Below the pieces are notes generated by a model. The model worked only from the letters and a program-made list of their open reading frames with translations. It ran no database searches and was not told where the DNA came from. 64,000 nucleotides of DNA from the NCBI GenBank assembly GCA_944321945.1, contig CALUNE010000009.1, positions 19,121-83,120 on the forward strand, read 5' to 3'. Source of the stretch: an uncultured Alistipes sp. GTDB lineage: Bacteria > Bacteroidota > Bacteroidia > Bacteroidales > Rikenellaceae. This document shows positions 35,071 through 45,033 of the stretch, in pieces. The number at the start of each line of letters is the position of its first letter. Positions within the stretch are counted from its first letter, which is position 1. A program made the translations under genes and the position numbers.

Positions 35071-37938
35071 ATGGGCGAACGTATTCGGAAAATCGTCCGG
35101 AACACGGCTGTCGGCATGCTGGCAGCCCTGTTTCCGGTGTTGTTACAGGCTCAACCGGACACGCTGACGCTGGCCCCGGGCACCTGCGAGGGTGTGCTGC
35201 CTAACGGCTTGCACTACATCCTGCGGCAGAATCCCGTGCCGGAATCACGCATCGAATTCCGCCTCGTATGGCGGATCGGTTCGGTTCAGGAGCTGGATCG
35301 GGAGAAGGGTTGTGCGCATTTTCTGGAACACGTCGCCTTCGGCGGTTCGCGCCACTTCCCCGGGAAATCGATGCAGGGCTATCTCGAATCGCTCGGCATG
35401 AAGTACGGCGTGGACATCAACGCCTTCACGGGTCAGGACCGCACGATCTACCTCTTTGCCGTGCCGACCGACTCCGGGCGTGAAGGGGTCATCGACAGCG
35501 CCCTGCTCATCCTCCACGACTGGATGGCCGGCCTGGAGATCAACCCCCGCCGCGTGGAGAACGAGCGCGGCATCATCCTCGAAGAGCTGCGCGGATATGA
35601 CGTCGGCGACGATTTCTATGACCTGAAGATCGGCGAAGGAATCTATGCCCGCCGCATGCCCCTCGGCACGGCGGACGACATCCGCCGCATCACGGCCAAG
35701 ACGCTGGCCTCGTATTACCACCGCTGGTATGTACCGTCGCTGGCCACGATCGTGGCCGTGGGCGATCTCGATCCGGCGGAGATGGAGCGCCGCATCCGCG
35801 AACGCTTCTCGTCGCTCCCGGCACGCAAGGCCCGCGGCTACCGCCGCTATCCGCTCACGTACGATCCCGGCACACGGGTGGCCGAGGTCCGCGATTCGCT
35901 CTACGACCATACGCAGATCGAAGTGATGATCCCCCACCCGGGCATCACGGTCCGCACGTTGGGCGATGCCGTGGAGAAGGCCCGCGAAGAGCTGCTGGTC
36001 GATGCCGTGGCGGCCCGGCTGCGCGGCCGGGGCATCCGCTCGTCGGTCTCGGACACGTGGTATCTGAGCGACAAGAACCACTTCACGGTGACCGCCGAAG
36101 GGCATAACCGCGAAGAGCTGCTCGGGAATCTCGCCGGACTGGCTTCGGCCCTGTATGACCTGGCGGCCAACGGTTGGGACGAAGAGGAGCTTGCCGACCT
36201 GCGCACGCGCCGCTGCGAACGGATGGCCCGCTACGAGGTCGATGCGCCGCAGTGCTCCTCGGCCTGGTGTGAAGACTTTGCCGACTATATCATCTCGGGC
36301 GACCGCACGATCCGCGACACAGCGCTCTACCGTCGTGTGATCGATTCGCTGGCGGCAACCCCCGGCCCCCTCCTGCAGCAGATGCTCCGCCAGCGGCTCG
36401 ACTGCTACGAACAGTCGGCACGCGTCGCCTGCCACAGCCATCCGGGTCTGGGCGCGGAGCTGCGCGCCGAGGAGGTCGACGAAGCCTGGCACCGCGGCGC
36501 CGCAACCCCCTGCGAGGCGTATCTCTACGAATCGCGCAAGAGCGAGGAGGAGCCCGTCGAGATCGAAACCCCGGCCTGTCTGGCCCAGTGCCCGGCGTTC
36601 GACACCACGGCCATCGTCTCGATCCGCGACTACCCGACGATCAAAGTCCGCGAGGCGGTGCTGAAAAACGGCATGCGGCTGGTCATGCGCCCCACACCGG
36701 GCGGAGGCCGCGTGCTCTTCACGCTCGTCGCCCCCTACGGCACCTCGTCGATTCCCGATCAGACCTATCCCCTGCTTGAGGGCGTGGCCGGATACATGGA
36801 GATGGGCGGTATCGCCAAGGTCGACAACCAGCACCTCTCGGAGTATCTCTACCGCAACGACATCGCCCTGGCCGTCACCATGGAGAACCATTGGCACGGT
36901 TTCATGGGCATGGCCCCCGAAAGCGCCCTGCAGCCCTTCTTCAACCTGATCCGCGAAAAGATCTTCGACCCGGAACTCAAGTACGACGAGTTCGAGGAGC
37001 TGCGCCGCGAAATGGCCGAAGAGGAGCAGGAAGAGTCGATCCTCAGCCGCATGCTCCAGCGGGCCGCCGACCGTCAGCTCTCGGCCCGCATGAACGAGCT
37101 GACCGGCGCCACCGTACCGCGTCCGGCGACAACGCTCTCCCGGCTGGAGATCGCCCGACGGCTCGATCTCGACTCGATCGCCGACTTCTACCACCGGCTC
37201 TACACCCCCACCGAAGGGAGCTGTGCCGTGGTCACGGGCGACTTCAACCCCGACACGCTGCTGTGCCGGTTCACGGCGGCCTTCGCCTCGATCCCGACCC
37301 GCAGCCACGGCCCCGAATTCGGGTACAAGACCGGCCGGATTCCCGACCATCGGATCATCGAACGCTTCGACAACGACAACCCGACCCAGACGCTCTTCGA
37401 CTGCCTCTATCTGGGCCACTACGAACCGTCGCTGCGCAGCAGCCTGAAGCTCAAGCTCATGCGCGACGTGCTGCGCAACCGGCTGATCTCGATCCTGCGC
37501 GAACGCGAATCGCTGGTCTACTCGCCCTTCATCTCGCTCTTCTACGAGGGGATTCCCGACCGTACGTTCTGCTTCGACATCAACGCCTCGGCCGACAACC
37601 GCAACATGGGCGCCATCGACACGCTGCTGCGTACGATCATCTCCGATCTGCAGCGCCGTCCGATCAGCGACCAGGAGCTGGCGAACCTCAAACGCTCGTT
37701 CCGCATCGCCAAACGCGAAACCCTCACCGACGACGCCGCATCGGACTGGCGCAACATCCTGATCGGCGTTATCAAAAACGGAGAAAAACTCGAGGATTTC
37801 GACAACTACGACCAGGTCCTCGATTCGATCTCCAACGAGGAGCTGCGCCAGGCCTTCGCCACGCTGCTCGATCCCCAAAAATATGTTTTGTTGTACATGA
37901 GCCAAGAAAAACTGAAAGATGACACGTCCGACCGTTAA
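35071..37938 (+). CDS. M16 family zinc metallopeptidase (pitrilysin type), secreted
   Basis: A 955-residue two-halved M16 protease that digests short peptides inside a closing chamber. A signal peptide ends near LLQAQ, so it acts in the periplasm. The inverted zinc motif HFLEH (His83, Glu86, His87) is complete, with the third ligand Glu in VENERGIILEE (about Glu165). The second half, from about residue 525, has the matching fold without the zinc motif, as usual for the family. The place in a SusCD operon suggests that imported peptides or protein fragments are cut here. It overlaps the next gene by 20 bases, which implies translational coupling. Confidence 0.92.
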   Translation: MGERIRKIVRNTAVGMLAALFPVLLQAQPDTLTLAPGTCEGVLPNGLHYILRQNPVPESRIEFRLVWRIGSVQELDREKGCAHFLEHVAFGGSRHFPGKSMQGYLESLGMKYGVDINAFTGQDRTIYLFAVPTDSGREGVIDSALLILHDWMAGLEINPRRVENERGIILEELRGYDVGDDFYDLKIGEGIYARRMPLGTADDIRRITAKTLASYYHRWYVPSLATIVAVGDLDPAEMERRIRERFSSLPARKARGYRRYPLTYDPGTRVAEVRDSLYDHTQIEVMIPHPGITVRTLGDAVEKAREELLVDAVAARLRGRGIRSSVSDTWYLSDKNHFTVTAEGHNREELLGNLAGLASALYDLAANGWDEEELADLRTRRCERMARYEVDAPQCSSAWCEDFADYIISGDRTIRDTALYRRVIDSLAATPGPLLQQMLRQRLDCYEQSARVACHSHPGLGAELRAEEVDEAWHRGAATPCEAYLYESRKSEEEPVEIETPACLAQCPAFDTTAIVSIRDYPTIKVREAVLKNGMRLVMRPTPGGGRVLFTLVAPYGTSSIPDQTYPLLEGVAGYMEMGGIAKVDNQHLSEYLYRNDIALAVTMENHWHGFMGMAPESALQPFFNLIREKIFDPELKYDEFEELRREMAEEEQEESILSRMLQRAADRQLSARMNELTGATVPRPATTLSRLEIARRLDLDSIADFYHRLYTPTEGSCAVVTGDFNPDTLLCRFTAAFASIPTRSHGPEFGYKTGRIPDHRIIERFDNDNPTQTLFDCLYLGHYEPSLRSSLKLKLMRDVLRNRLISILRERESLVYSPFISLFYEGIPDRTFCFDINASADNRNMGAIDTLLRTIISDLQRRPISDQELANLKRSFRIAKRETLTDDAASDWRNILIGVIKNGEKLEDFDNYDQVLDSISNEELRQAFATLLDPQKYVLLYMSQEKLKDDTSDR

Positions 37939-38935
37939 CCTGCTCTGCAGTCTGATTCTGCTGGCCGCGACCCTTCCGGCCGCCGGCTCCCCGCTCCGGC
38001 ACGTTTCGGAGGCGGCTCTTGCCCGTCCCGCCGGCGAAAGCACCGAAACCACGGCCGTCTCCGCCCGGGAAACCGCGGCCGACAAGGGGGACAAGGCCCC
38101 GAAATACAAGAAACGAAAAGGCGAACTGCGGGCCTATGCCCTGTTCGACAACACGGGTGCCGAGATCACGTTCGAGGAGCTGATCGAACGGCTCGCTCCG
38201 GCCGATGCGGTCTTCGTCGGCGAGGTGCACAACTGCCCGATTACCCACTGGCTCGAACTCGAAATCTCCCGGGCCCTCTATGCCCGCCACGGCAAACGGC
38301 TGGTCATGGGCGCCGAGATGCTCGAAAGCGACACGCAGCTGATCCTCGACGAATACATGCAGCGTCTCATCTCACCCGAACGCTTCGGCGCCGAGGCCCG
38401 GCTGTGGGACAATTACGAAACGGATTACCATCCGATCGTCTTCTTCGCCAAGGAGCATGCCATTCCGTTCGTGGCGACGAACGTCCCGCGTCGATATGCC
38501 AACAGCGTGCGCAACCACGGTCTCGGGATCCTCGACTCGCTCTCCGAAGAGGCCAAACGATACATCGCGCCGCTGCCCATCCCCTTCGAATACGACGAGG
38601 AGCAGAGTCAGGCCGCATTCGGCATGATGGCCATGCTCGGGCACGGCGGCGATACGCGCCGTCTGGCCGAGGCCCAGGCCGTGAAGGATGCAACGATGGG
38701 ATGGTTCATCGCCCGCAACCTGAAGGAAGGCGGCCACTTCCTCCACTTCAACGGCAACTATCACTCGGACTTCAAGGGAGGTATCATCCCCTATCTGGAG
38801 CGTTACCGGCCCGGAACCCGCGTGGCGACGATCGCATCGGTGCGTCAGACCGAAATCGACCGTCTCGCCGAAGAGCAGTACGGCCGCGCGGACTTCTACA
38901 TCTGCGTCCCCGAGGAGATGACCAATACCTACTGA
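37919..38935 (+). CDS. ChaN-like haem-binding-family (Tiki superfamily) protein, secreted
   Basis: A 338-residue protein with an N-terminal signal segment, a charged Ala/Thr/Lys linker to about residue 65, then a Cofac_haem_bdg (ChaN) domain. The family motif GEVHN (Gly101-Asn105) and the late NGNYHSD segment are present. ChaN of Campylobacter binds stacked haems. Related Tiki/TraB/EreA-fold proteins are metal-dependent hydrolases that can cleave peptides or esters, so both readings are open. Overlap by 20 bases with the M16 gene indicates that the two are made together, suggesting that peptide digestion and haem (or peptide) handling are linked steps. Confidence 0.85.
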   Translation: MTRPTVNLLCSLILLAATLPAAGSPLRHVSEAALARPAGESTETTAVSARETAADKGDKAPKYKKRKGELRAYALFDNTGAEITFEELIERLAPADAVFVGEVHNCPITHWLELEISRALYARHGKRLVMGAEMLESDTQLILDEYMQRLISPERFGAEARLWDNYETDYHPIVFFAKEHAIPFVATNVPRRYANSVRNHGLGILDSLSEEAKRYIAPLPIPFEYDEEQSQAAFGMMAMLGHGGDTRRLAEAQAVKDATMGWFIARNLKEGGHFLHFNGNYHSDFKGGIIPYLERYRPGTRVATIASVRQTEIDRLAEEQYGRADFYICVPEEMTNTY

Positions 38936-39636
38936 CCCGGTTCCGGAACAAAATACGAAAATACGAACGGATCCTTCGCTCCAGGAGGCGCGTTCCCGGA
39001 AAGCGGCATAATTACTACCGGTCTTAGAACCGCTGATGGCAAGCAGGAGGTTCCCGATATGCTGCGGGAACGTTCAGGCCGACACTCCGCCCGCTTGCCG
39101 GGAGACGGCCGCCGCAGCCGGCAGGATCGTCGGGTCAATTTTTCGGACAACAACCCGGAGCCGGCGACCCCGAGAACCTTTCGAACAATTTGCAAAAAAA
39201 TTTCAACAAAATTCAGGATCCCGGAACAGCGGACACAAATGCCTATCTATAAATGCATTATACGTAAAAAGAGCCCTGCGGGGCTCTTTTTTTCGGCTAT
39301 TTCGGAACTCCTTTTTCCCCTATCGGAATCTTTTCTGTATGGATTTCTGGTTTTTTTGTATTATCTTGTAACTGCAATCACCCTCTTGGAACAAAAAAAA
39401 TAGACACGTATTTCCTGAAACTGCCCCGAAATCCCCTCTTTCCATCCAGGAAAAATCGGACAAAAAGCAGCATTACCTGTCTGCAGGCATTTGGCCCGAA
39501 CGGCCGAAATCACCTGTAGACGGGAGAGGTCTTTTTTATTCAACGCCGAACGTTGCCAGATCCGGTGATTGCCCGACAAACGAAATTGGGTTGCACCGAA
39601 ATAAGTCAATGTTTAATGTAAAAAGATCTCATTCGA
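38936..39636 (+). other. 701-bp intergenic region with hairpins and one terminator
   Basis: The first half is GC-rich and contains small hairpins, for example a 7-bp stem at 39050-39056 with 39065-39071. After 39180 it becomes AT-rich. An intrinsic terminator sits at 39266-39291. The last 340 bases, upstream of the next susC, contain T- and A-runs but no confident -33/-7 pair. Frames of up to about 110 codons run straight through the terminator in two phases and look like chance openings. I see no RNA gene that I can name. Confidence 0.6.
39266..39293 (+). terminator. Intrinsic terminator downstream of the ChaN operon
   Basis: An 11-bp stem (39266-39276 with 39281-39291), a TGCG tetraloop and a run of seven or more T make a textbook terminator. 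It lies 330 bases after the ChaN stop, so the operon has a long 3' end, or a separate small transcript ends here. Confidence 0.9.
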
Positions 39637-42600
39637 ATGGAAGCAAGAAAATTTTACTTTCGATGGCAGGTCGTCGCCGTTTTGTGGCTGCTGATGGCAT
39701 TCCCCGTCTCGTTCGCCCATGGACAGGATGCCGCACCCGCATCACAAAACAGTACGACGGAAAAAGGGATACAGGTGATTACGGGCCACGTCTGCGACAA
39801 GCAGGGCATACCGATCATCGGTGCGAGCATCGCCTGCCAGCGAACCGGGGCCGGCGTGGTGACCGACGTGAACGGTGACTTTACGCTCAAACTGAAGACA
39901 ACCCGCGAGCAGGAAACCCTCGTGATCGCCTATCTGGGCATGAAACGCCAGAATCAGGTCATCCGCTTCGCCCAGCTCAAGCAACCCCTCAAATTCGTCA
40001 TGGAGGAGGATGCAACCTCGATCGACCAGGTGGTCGTCACCGGTATCTACAACCGTACGAAGGAGAGTTTTACCGGCTCGTACGCAACCTATGACGTCAA
40101 GGAGCTGAAAAAAGCCGGCAATATCAACATCATCCAGAGTCTGAAAACCATCGACCCGTCGTTCGCCGTGCTCGAAAACAACTCCTTCGGTTCGGATCCC
40201 AACCAGTTGGCCGATGTCGAAATCCGCGGCAAAACCAGCATCGTCGGCTTCAAGGAGGTCTTCGGCGAGGATCCCAACCAGCCGCTCTTTATCCTCGACG
40301 GTTTCGAAACCTCGCTCCAAACCATCATGGACCTGAGCCTGGACCGCGTCGCATCGGTCACCGTGCTGAAGGATGCCGCCTCGACGGCCATCTACGGCGC
40401 CAAGGCCGCAAACGGCGTGGTGGTCGTCGAAACCAAAAGCCCCGAACCCGGAAAACTCCGCGTCTCCTACAGCGGAAACTTCGACGTCTCGTTCGCCGAC
40501 CTGAGCGACTACAACCTGATGAACGCCCGCGAAAAACTCGAGTTCGAACGCCTGGCCGGCCGCTTCGAGTCGAACCTGGTGGCCAGCGAAGGCATGCTCC
40601 AGCAGCGTTACAACGACCTGTTGGCCGAGGTGGAACGCGGCGTGGACACCTATTGGATGTCGGAACCGCTGCGTCTGGGTCTGAACCAGCGCCACAACCT
40701 CTACGTCGAAGGCGGCGACGACCGGATGAGATACGGCGTCGGCCTGAACCTCAACAACCAGGAGGGCGTGATGAAAAACTCCAGCCGCAGGGTCTTCAGC
40801 GGCAACGTCGACCTGCTCTACCGCGTCGGCAAACTGAGCTTCTCGAACAAACTCACGATCGACGCCACCAAACTGAGCAATCCGGTCGTGCCCTTCTCCG
40901 AATACGCCGAGGCAAACCCCTACTACCGCAAGTACAACGAAACGGGCGGCATCGACCAGTGGCTCGAAGCCCGTACCTACACCAATCCGGCCAATGTCGG
41001 ATATACCGAAATCTGGGTCGGAAACCCCATGTGGAACGACTCCCAGAACAGCTACGACCGCGGCGACGGCCTCTCCGTGCAGAACAACTTCCAGATGGAA
41101 TACCGCCCGCTGGAGTTCCTCTATGTCCGGGGCCGCTTCAGCGTCCGGAAAAGCATCGACGAAACCGAGGCCTTCACCTCGCCGACCGATACCCAGTTCG
41201 ATGGCGAAGACATCCTGATGAAGGGCTGGTATCAGAACGAATCGGACAAGGGCATCGACTACAACGGCGACCTGACCGTCACCTTCGGTAAGATGATCGG
41301 CGAGAAACACCAGGTCAACGCCGTACTGGGTGCCAGCATCGCGGAATCCACGAGCGTCACCAAAGGCTTCGAGGCCATCGGATTCCCCGAAGGCGACTTC
41401 ACCACCCCGGCCTTCTCGAACCAGTACTCCGAAGGCGGAAAACCCAGCTACTCCGACTACAAGAAGCGCAGCGCCAGCTTCTACTTCAACGGCAACTACT
41501 CCTACGACAACCGTTATCTGCTGGATGTCAACCTGCGGTCGGACGGCTCGTCGGTCTTCGGATCAAACAAGCGCTTCACCACCACGTGGGCCGTGGGTCT
41601 GGCCTGGAACCTCTACAACGAGCCCTTCCTGAAGCGCCTCACCGACGCCTTCACGATGTTCAAGCTGCGTGCGTCGATCGGTAACCCCGGTAACCAGAAC
41701 TTCGGTTCGTTCACCTCGATCACCACCTACCGGTTCAACAACTGGATGATGAACAACTTCGGCACAGGACTGCTGATCAACAACTTCGGCGACCCGGATC
41801 TCGACTGGCAGAAGACCGTCAACCTCAACTACGGTATCGACCTGAGTATCCGCAACCGCCTGCACCTGACCTTCGACTACTACACCAAGCGCACCGACCC
41901 GCTGCTGGCCAGCGTCGGCATTCCGCTCTCGGTGGGCACCTCCTCACGCCTGATGAACATCGGCCGGCAGGTCAACAAGGGTTTCGACGGCAGCATCCGC
42001 TATGCCATCCTCTACAACCCCGAACAGCGCATCAACTGGACCGTGGGCTTCGACTTCCGCCACAACACGGCCTACTACGACGGTATCGGCGACAAACTCT
42101 CGCAGTACAACGCCGAAAACCAGACCAAAAGCCTGATGCGCTACTACGACGGCGGCAGCCCCACGGCCCTCTACGCCGTGCGCTCGGAGGGCATCGACCC
42201 CGCTACGGGCCGCGAAATCTTCCTCACCGCCTCCGGCAAACGGACCTTCACCCACAGCTACAACGACGAAGTGCTCATCGGCGACACGAACCCCGATCTC
42301 GAAGGCACGTTCAACAGCTCGCTCTACTGGAAGGGCTTCTCGTGCAGCTTCTACATTCGTTACAGCTGGGGCGCCGACCAGTTCAACTCAACCCTCTACA
42401 ACAAGGTGGAAAACATCTCCGAAGAGGGTCTGAAGGTCAACCAGGACCGCCGCGCCCTCTACGACCGCTGGCAGAAACCCGGCGACATCGCCCAGTTCAA
42501 GAGCATCTCCCTGACCGAATATACGCCCATGTCGTCGCGTTTCGTGCAGAAGGACAACTACATCACCCTCGAATCCGTGCGCATATCGTACGAATTCCAG

Positions 42601-42750
42601 CAGCGCTGGATGAGCAAGGCGGGTATCTCGGGCCTGATCCTGAGCGCCTACATGAACGACATCTGCCGCTTCTCGACCATCGAGGATGAACGAGGCACGA
42701 GCTATCCCTTTGCCCGAAGCGTATCTCTGGCGTTGACCGTTAACTTCTAA
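39637..42750 (+). CDS. SusC-family TonB-dependent transporter (third locus)
   Basis: A 1037-residue importer with a signal peptide ending near AHGQ, a 20-residue linker, a carboxypeptidase-like regulatory domain (ITGHVCDKQGIPIIGASI), a QVVVTGIYN TonB-box-like segment, a plug and a barrel ending in LALTVNF. The regulatory domain carries two Cys (HVCDK and ACQRT) that could form a disulfide, fitting the thioredoxin-fold protein encoded in the same operon. No glycosidase gene is near, so the ligand is unknown. The family clearly differs from the transporter at 29277 in its plug and signature segments, so this is not a recent duplicate. Confidence 0.93.
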   Translation: MEARKFYFRWQVVAVLWLLMAFPVSFAHGQDAAPASQNSTTEKGIQVITGHVCDKQGIPIIGASIACQRTGAGVVTDVNGDFTLKLKTTREQETLVIAYLGMKRQNQVIRFAQLKQPLKFVMEEDATSIDQVVVTGIYNRTKESFTGSYATYDVKELKKAGNINIIQSLKTIDPSFAVLENNSFGSDPNQLADVEIRGKTSIVGFKEVFGEDPNQPLFILDGFETSLQTIMDLSLDRVASVTVLKDAASTAIYGAKAANGVVVVETKSPEPGKLRVSYSGNFDVSFADLSDYNLMNAREKLEFERLAGRFESNLVASEGMLQQRYNDLLAEVERGVDTYWMSEPLRLGLNQRHNLYVEGGDDRMRYGVGLNLNNQEGVMKNSSRRVFSGNVDLLYRVGKLSFSNKLTIDATKLSNPVVPFSEYAEANPYYRKYNETGGIDQWLEARTYTNPANVGYTEIWVGNPMWNDSQNSYDRGDGLSVQNNFQMEYRPLEFLYVRGRFSVRKSIDETEAFTSPTDTQFDGEDILMKGWYQNESDKGIDYNGDLTVTFGKMIGEKHQVNAVLGASIAESTSVTKGFEAIGFPEGDFTTPAFSNQYSEGGKPSYSDYKKRSASFYFNGNYSYDNRYLLDVNLRSDGSSVFGSNKRFTTTWAVGLAWNLYNEPFLKRLTDAFTMFKLRASIGNPGNQNFGSFTSITTYRFNNWMMNNFGTGLLINNFGDPDLDWQKTVNLNYGIDLSIRNRLHLTFDYYTKRTDPLLASVGIPLSVGTSSRLMNIGRQVNKGFDGSIRYAILYNPEQRINWTVGFDFRHNTAYYDGIGDKLSQYNAENQTKSLMRYYDGGSPTALYAVRSEGIDPATGREIFLTASGKRTFTHSYNDEVLIGDTNPDLEGTFNSSLYWKGFSCSFYIRYSWGADQFNSTLYNKVENISEEGLKVNQDRRALYDRWQKPGDIAQFKSISLTEYTPMSSRFVQKDNYITLESVRISYEFQQRWMSKAGISGLILSAYMNDICRFSTIEDERGTSYPFARSVSLALTVNF

Positions 42751-42764
42751 ACAAGAACTCGACC

Positions 42765-44195
42765 ATGAAAAAACATAGACTTTGCATAGCTGCCCTGATG
42801 GCTCTGGTTCTGGTCTCGTGCGCCGACTGGCTGGACGTCCAGCCCAGCGACCAGGTCTCCGAAGAGACCGCCTTCGGCTCGGTAGCCGGATTCAAACAGA
42901 CCCTCAACGGCGTTTACGTCGAACTCAACTCGGACAACCTCTACGGACGGGCCCTCTCCTGCGGAATGATCGAGGTCCTCGCCCAGCGTTACGACATCAG
43001 CGAAGAGTTCACCCGCTACTACCCCCTGACCGAATACGACTACACGGGAGCTACGGCCCAGGATCAGATCTCCAGCATCTGGGAAACGGCCTACAACCTG
43101 ATCGCCAACCTGAACAAAATCCTCGAAAACTGCGAAAAACGCCGCGGAACGGTCCTCTCCGACGAGTATTACCACCTAATCAAGGGTGAGGCCCTGGCCC
43201 TGCGCGCGCTGCTGCATTTCGACCTCTTCCGCCTGTTCGGTCCCGTCTACCAGGGCAACGAATCGCAGGTCTCGATCCCCTACTACGAGACCTTCTCGCT
43301 GAATGTCGCCCCGAGCCTCCAGGCCTCCGAATTCATGCAGAACGTCATCACGGACCTCGAAAACGCCCTGGTCGAGCTGAAGGACGACCCCGTCATCGAA
43401 AACGGAATCAGCGGCAAACCCGGCGATACGTTCCTCGCCTACCGCAATCTGCGCATGAACTACTACGCCACGGAGGCCCTCCTGGCCCGGGCTTCGATGT
43501 ATGTCGGCGACACGGAGCGGGCCGGCAAACTGTGTCAGGAGATCATCGACACCCACAACCGCCGCAACTTCTTCCCCTTCGTCGAGAGCAGTCAGGTCCT
43601 CACGACGGAACCCGACCGCGTCTTCTCGACCGAAGTCCTCTTCGGCCTGCAGAACCTGAACGTCGATCTGCTCTATTCGTCGATGTTCGACGCCACGCGC
43701 CTGAAGGCCGAGAGCCTGCTGGCCCCCAATGCCGACGTCATCGCCGAACTATACCCCACGGCCGCACGCGACGACTACCGCTACCGCACCTCGCTCAACA
43801 AAACGGCCGAAGTCGGCGGAAACGACTATGCCGTCTTCCAGAAGTATCTCGGCGGCGATTCGCTCTACTCGCAGCTGATCCCGATGCTGCGCGTCAGCGA
43901 AATGTACTACATCAAGGCCGAAATCCAGATGAAGCAGGGGCTCAACACCGAAGCCATGCAGACCCTGACGGAGGTGATCACCCATCGCGGCCTCGCCTCG
44001 ACCAGCATCAACTCCCCGCAGGAGCTGCTCGACGACGAATACCGCAAGGAGTTCTTCGGCGAGGGCCAGCTGTTCTTCTACTACAAGCGGCTGAACCGTT
44101 CGTCGATCGACAACGCCTCCGGATTCGGCACCACCTCGCTCGGCAGCGCCCAGTATGTCCTGCCCATCCCGGACGGCGAAACCCAGTACAATTAA
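42765..44195 (+). CDS. SusD-family surface lipoprotein (third locus)
   Basis: A 476-residue partner of the upstream SusC, 14 bases away. The lipoprotein signal ends at Cys19 (LVLVSC), then ADWLDVQPSDQVSEE, a classic SusD start. KGEALALRALLHFDLFRLFGP and a C-terminal DEYRKEFFGEGQLFFYYKRL segment complete the fold. It would capture the ligand and form the lid of the transporter. Confidence 0.94.
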   Translation: MKKHRLCIAALMALVLVSCADWLDVQPSDQVSEETAFGSVAGFKQTLNGVYVELNSDNLYGRALSCGMIEVLAQRYDISEEFTRYYPLTEYDYTGATAQDQISSIWETAYNLIANLNKILENCEKRRGTVLSDEYYHLIKGEALALRALLHFDLFRLFGPVYQGNESQVSIPYYETFSLNVAPSLQASEFMQNVITDLENALVELKDDPVIENGISGKPGDTFLAYRNLRMNYYATEALLARASMYVGDTERAGKLCQEIIDTHNRRNFFPFVESSQVLTTEPDRVFSTEVLFGLQNLNVDLLYSSMFDATRLKAESLLAPNADVIAELYPTAARDDYRYRTSLNKTAEVGGNDYAVFQKYLGGDSLYSQLIPMLRVSEMYYIKAEIQMKQGLNTEAMQTLTEVITHRGLASTSINSPQELLDDEYRKEFFGEGQLFFYYKRLNRSSIDNASGFGTTSLGSAQYVLPIPDGETQYN

Positions 44196-44223
44196 CCCCC
44201 CACGCAAATACCTGTCAGCAATC

Positions 44224-45018
44224 ATGAGACGAATCATAACCATCCTGTTTGTCTTCGCATTCTTCTGGACGGGCTGCCAGAAGGATCTGGCCACCTATCA
44301 GGGCGAAAGCGGCATCTATTTCGACCACATCGAAAACCAGAACCTGCTGCGCGCCGATACGCTGCCCTTCGCCTGGGGGCAGATCGACGGCGACATCCGC
44401 GAGGAGAAAATATCCCTGAAGATCGATCTGATCGGCAACGTGGCCGACCACGACCGCAAATTCCGGGTCGACGTCGTCGAATCGATCGTCCCGCCCGAAC
44501 TGAAGGACGAAATGCAGGTCGCCGTCGAGGGCGTCGACTACCTCCCGTTCGAAAACGAATGTATGATCCCGGCCAACGCCGCGAGCACGAACCTCGAAAT
44601 CACGCTGCTGCGCACCGAGGCCCTCCAGACCGAAAGCCGTATCCTGACCGTCGCCCTGAACGAAACCGACGAATTGAAGTTCCTCTATTCGCGCGAGGTC
44701 TCCGACGAGCAGAACAACCGCCGCCGCATCGATCTGCAGCGCGTGATCGTCATGGACGAGACGCTGCCTCAGCCCGACTGGTGGTGGGGCGACATCAACG
44801 ACATCTTCGGCGACTACTCGATGAAGAAGGCCATCACGATCTGCAACGTCATGGAGATCGACCGCGCCGAATGGATGAGCAGCGATTTCGGTAACCGCCA
44901 GGCCTATCTGTCCTTTGTCGGGCAGTACATGCAGCGCTGGCTCGACGAACAGAATCCGCCCATCTACGAGGAAGACGGTGAAACCCTGATGGAGATGGGC
45001 CCCGATTCGCAATATTAA
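44224..45018 (+). CDS. DUF4843 family lipoprotein
   Basis: A 264-residue protein with lipid cysteine Cys18 (FFWTGC) followed by the family start DLATYQGESGIYFD. It is predicted to be an all-beta surface protein, and the family occurs almost only behind SusCD pairs of Bacteroidetes. The longer frame from 44155 lacks a signal peptide at its start, so the ATG at 44224 is chosen. Function is unknown; an accessory role in ligand capture is inferred from position. Confidence 0.85.
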   Translation: MRRIITILFVFAFFWTGCQKDLATYQGESGIYFDHIENQNLLRADTLPFAWGQIDGDIREEKISLKIDLIGNVADHDRKFRVDVVESIVPPELKDEMQVAVEGVDYLPFENECMIPANAASTNLEITLLRTEALQTESRILTVALNETDELKFLYSREVSDEQNNRRRIDLQRVIVMDETLPQPDWWWGDINDIFGDYSMKKAITICNVMEIDRAEWMSSDFGNRQAYLSFVGQYMQRWLDEQNPPIYEEDGETLMEMGPDSQY

Positions 45019-45033
45019 CCCCCGCAAAAAACG

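Noticed and set aside
39036-39403. Two overlapping plus-strand frames of about 110 codons
   Set aside because: Both run through a textbook terminator, have no start-site support and change character from GC-rich to AT-rich along their length.
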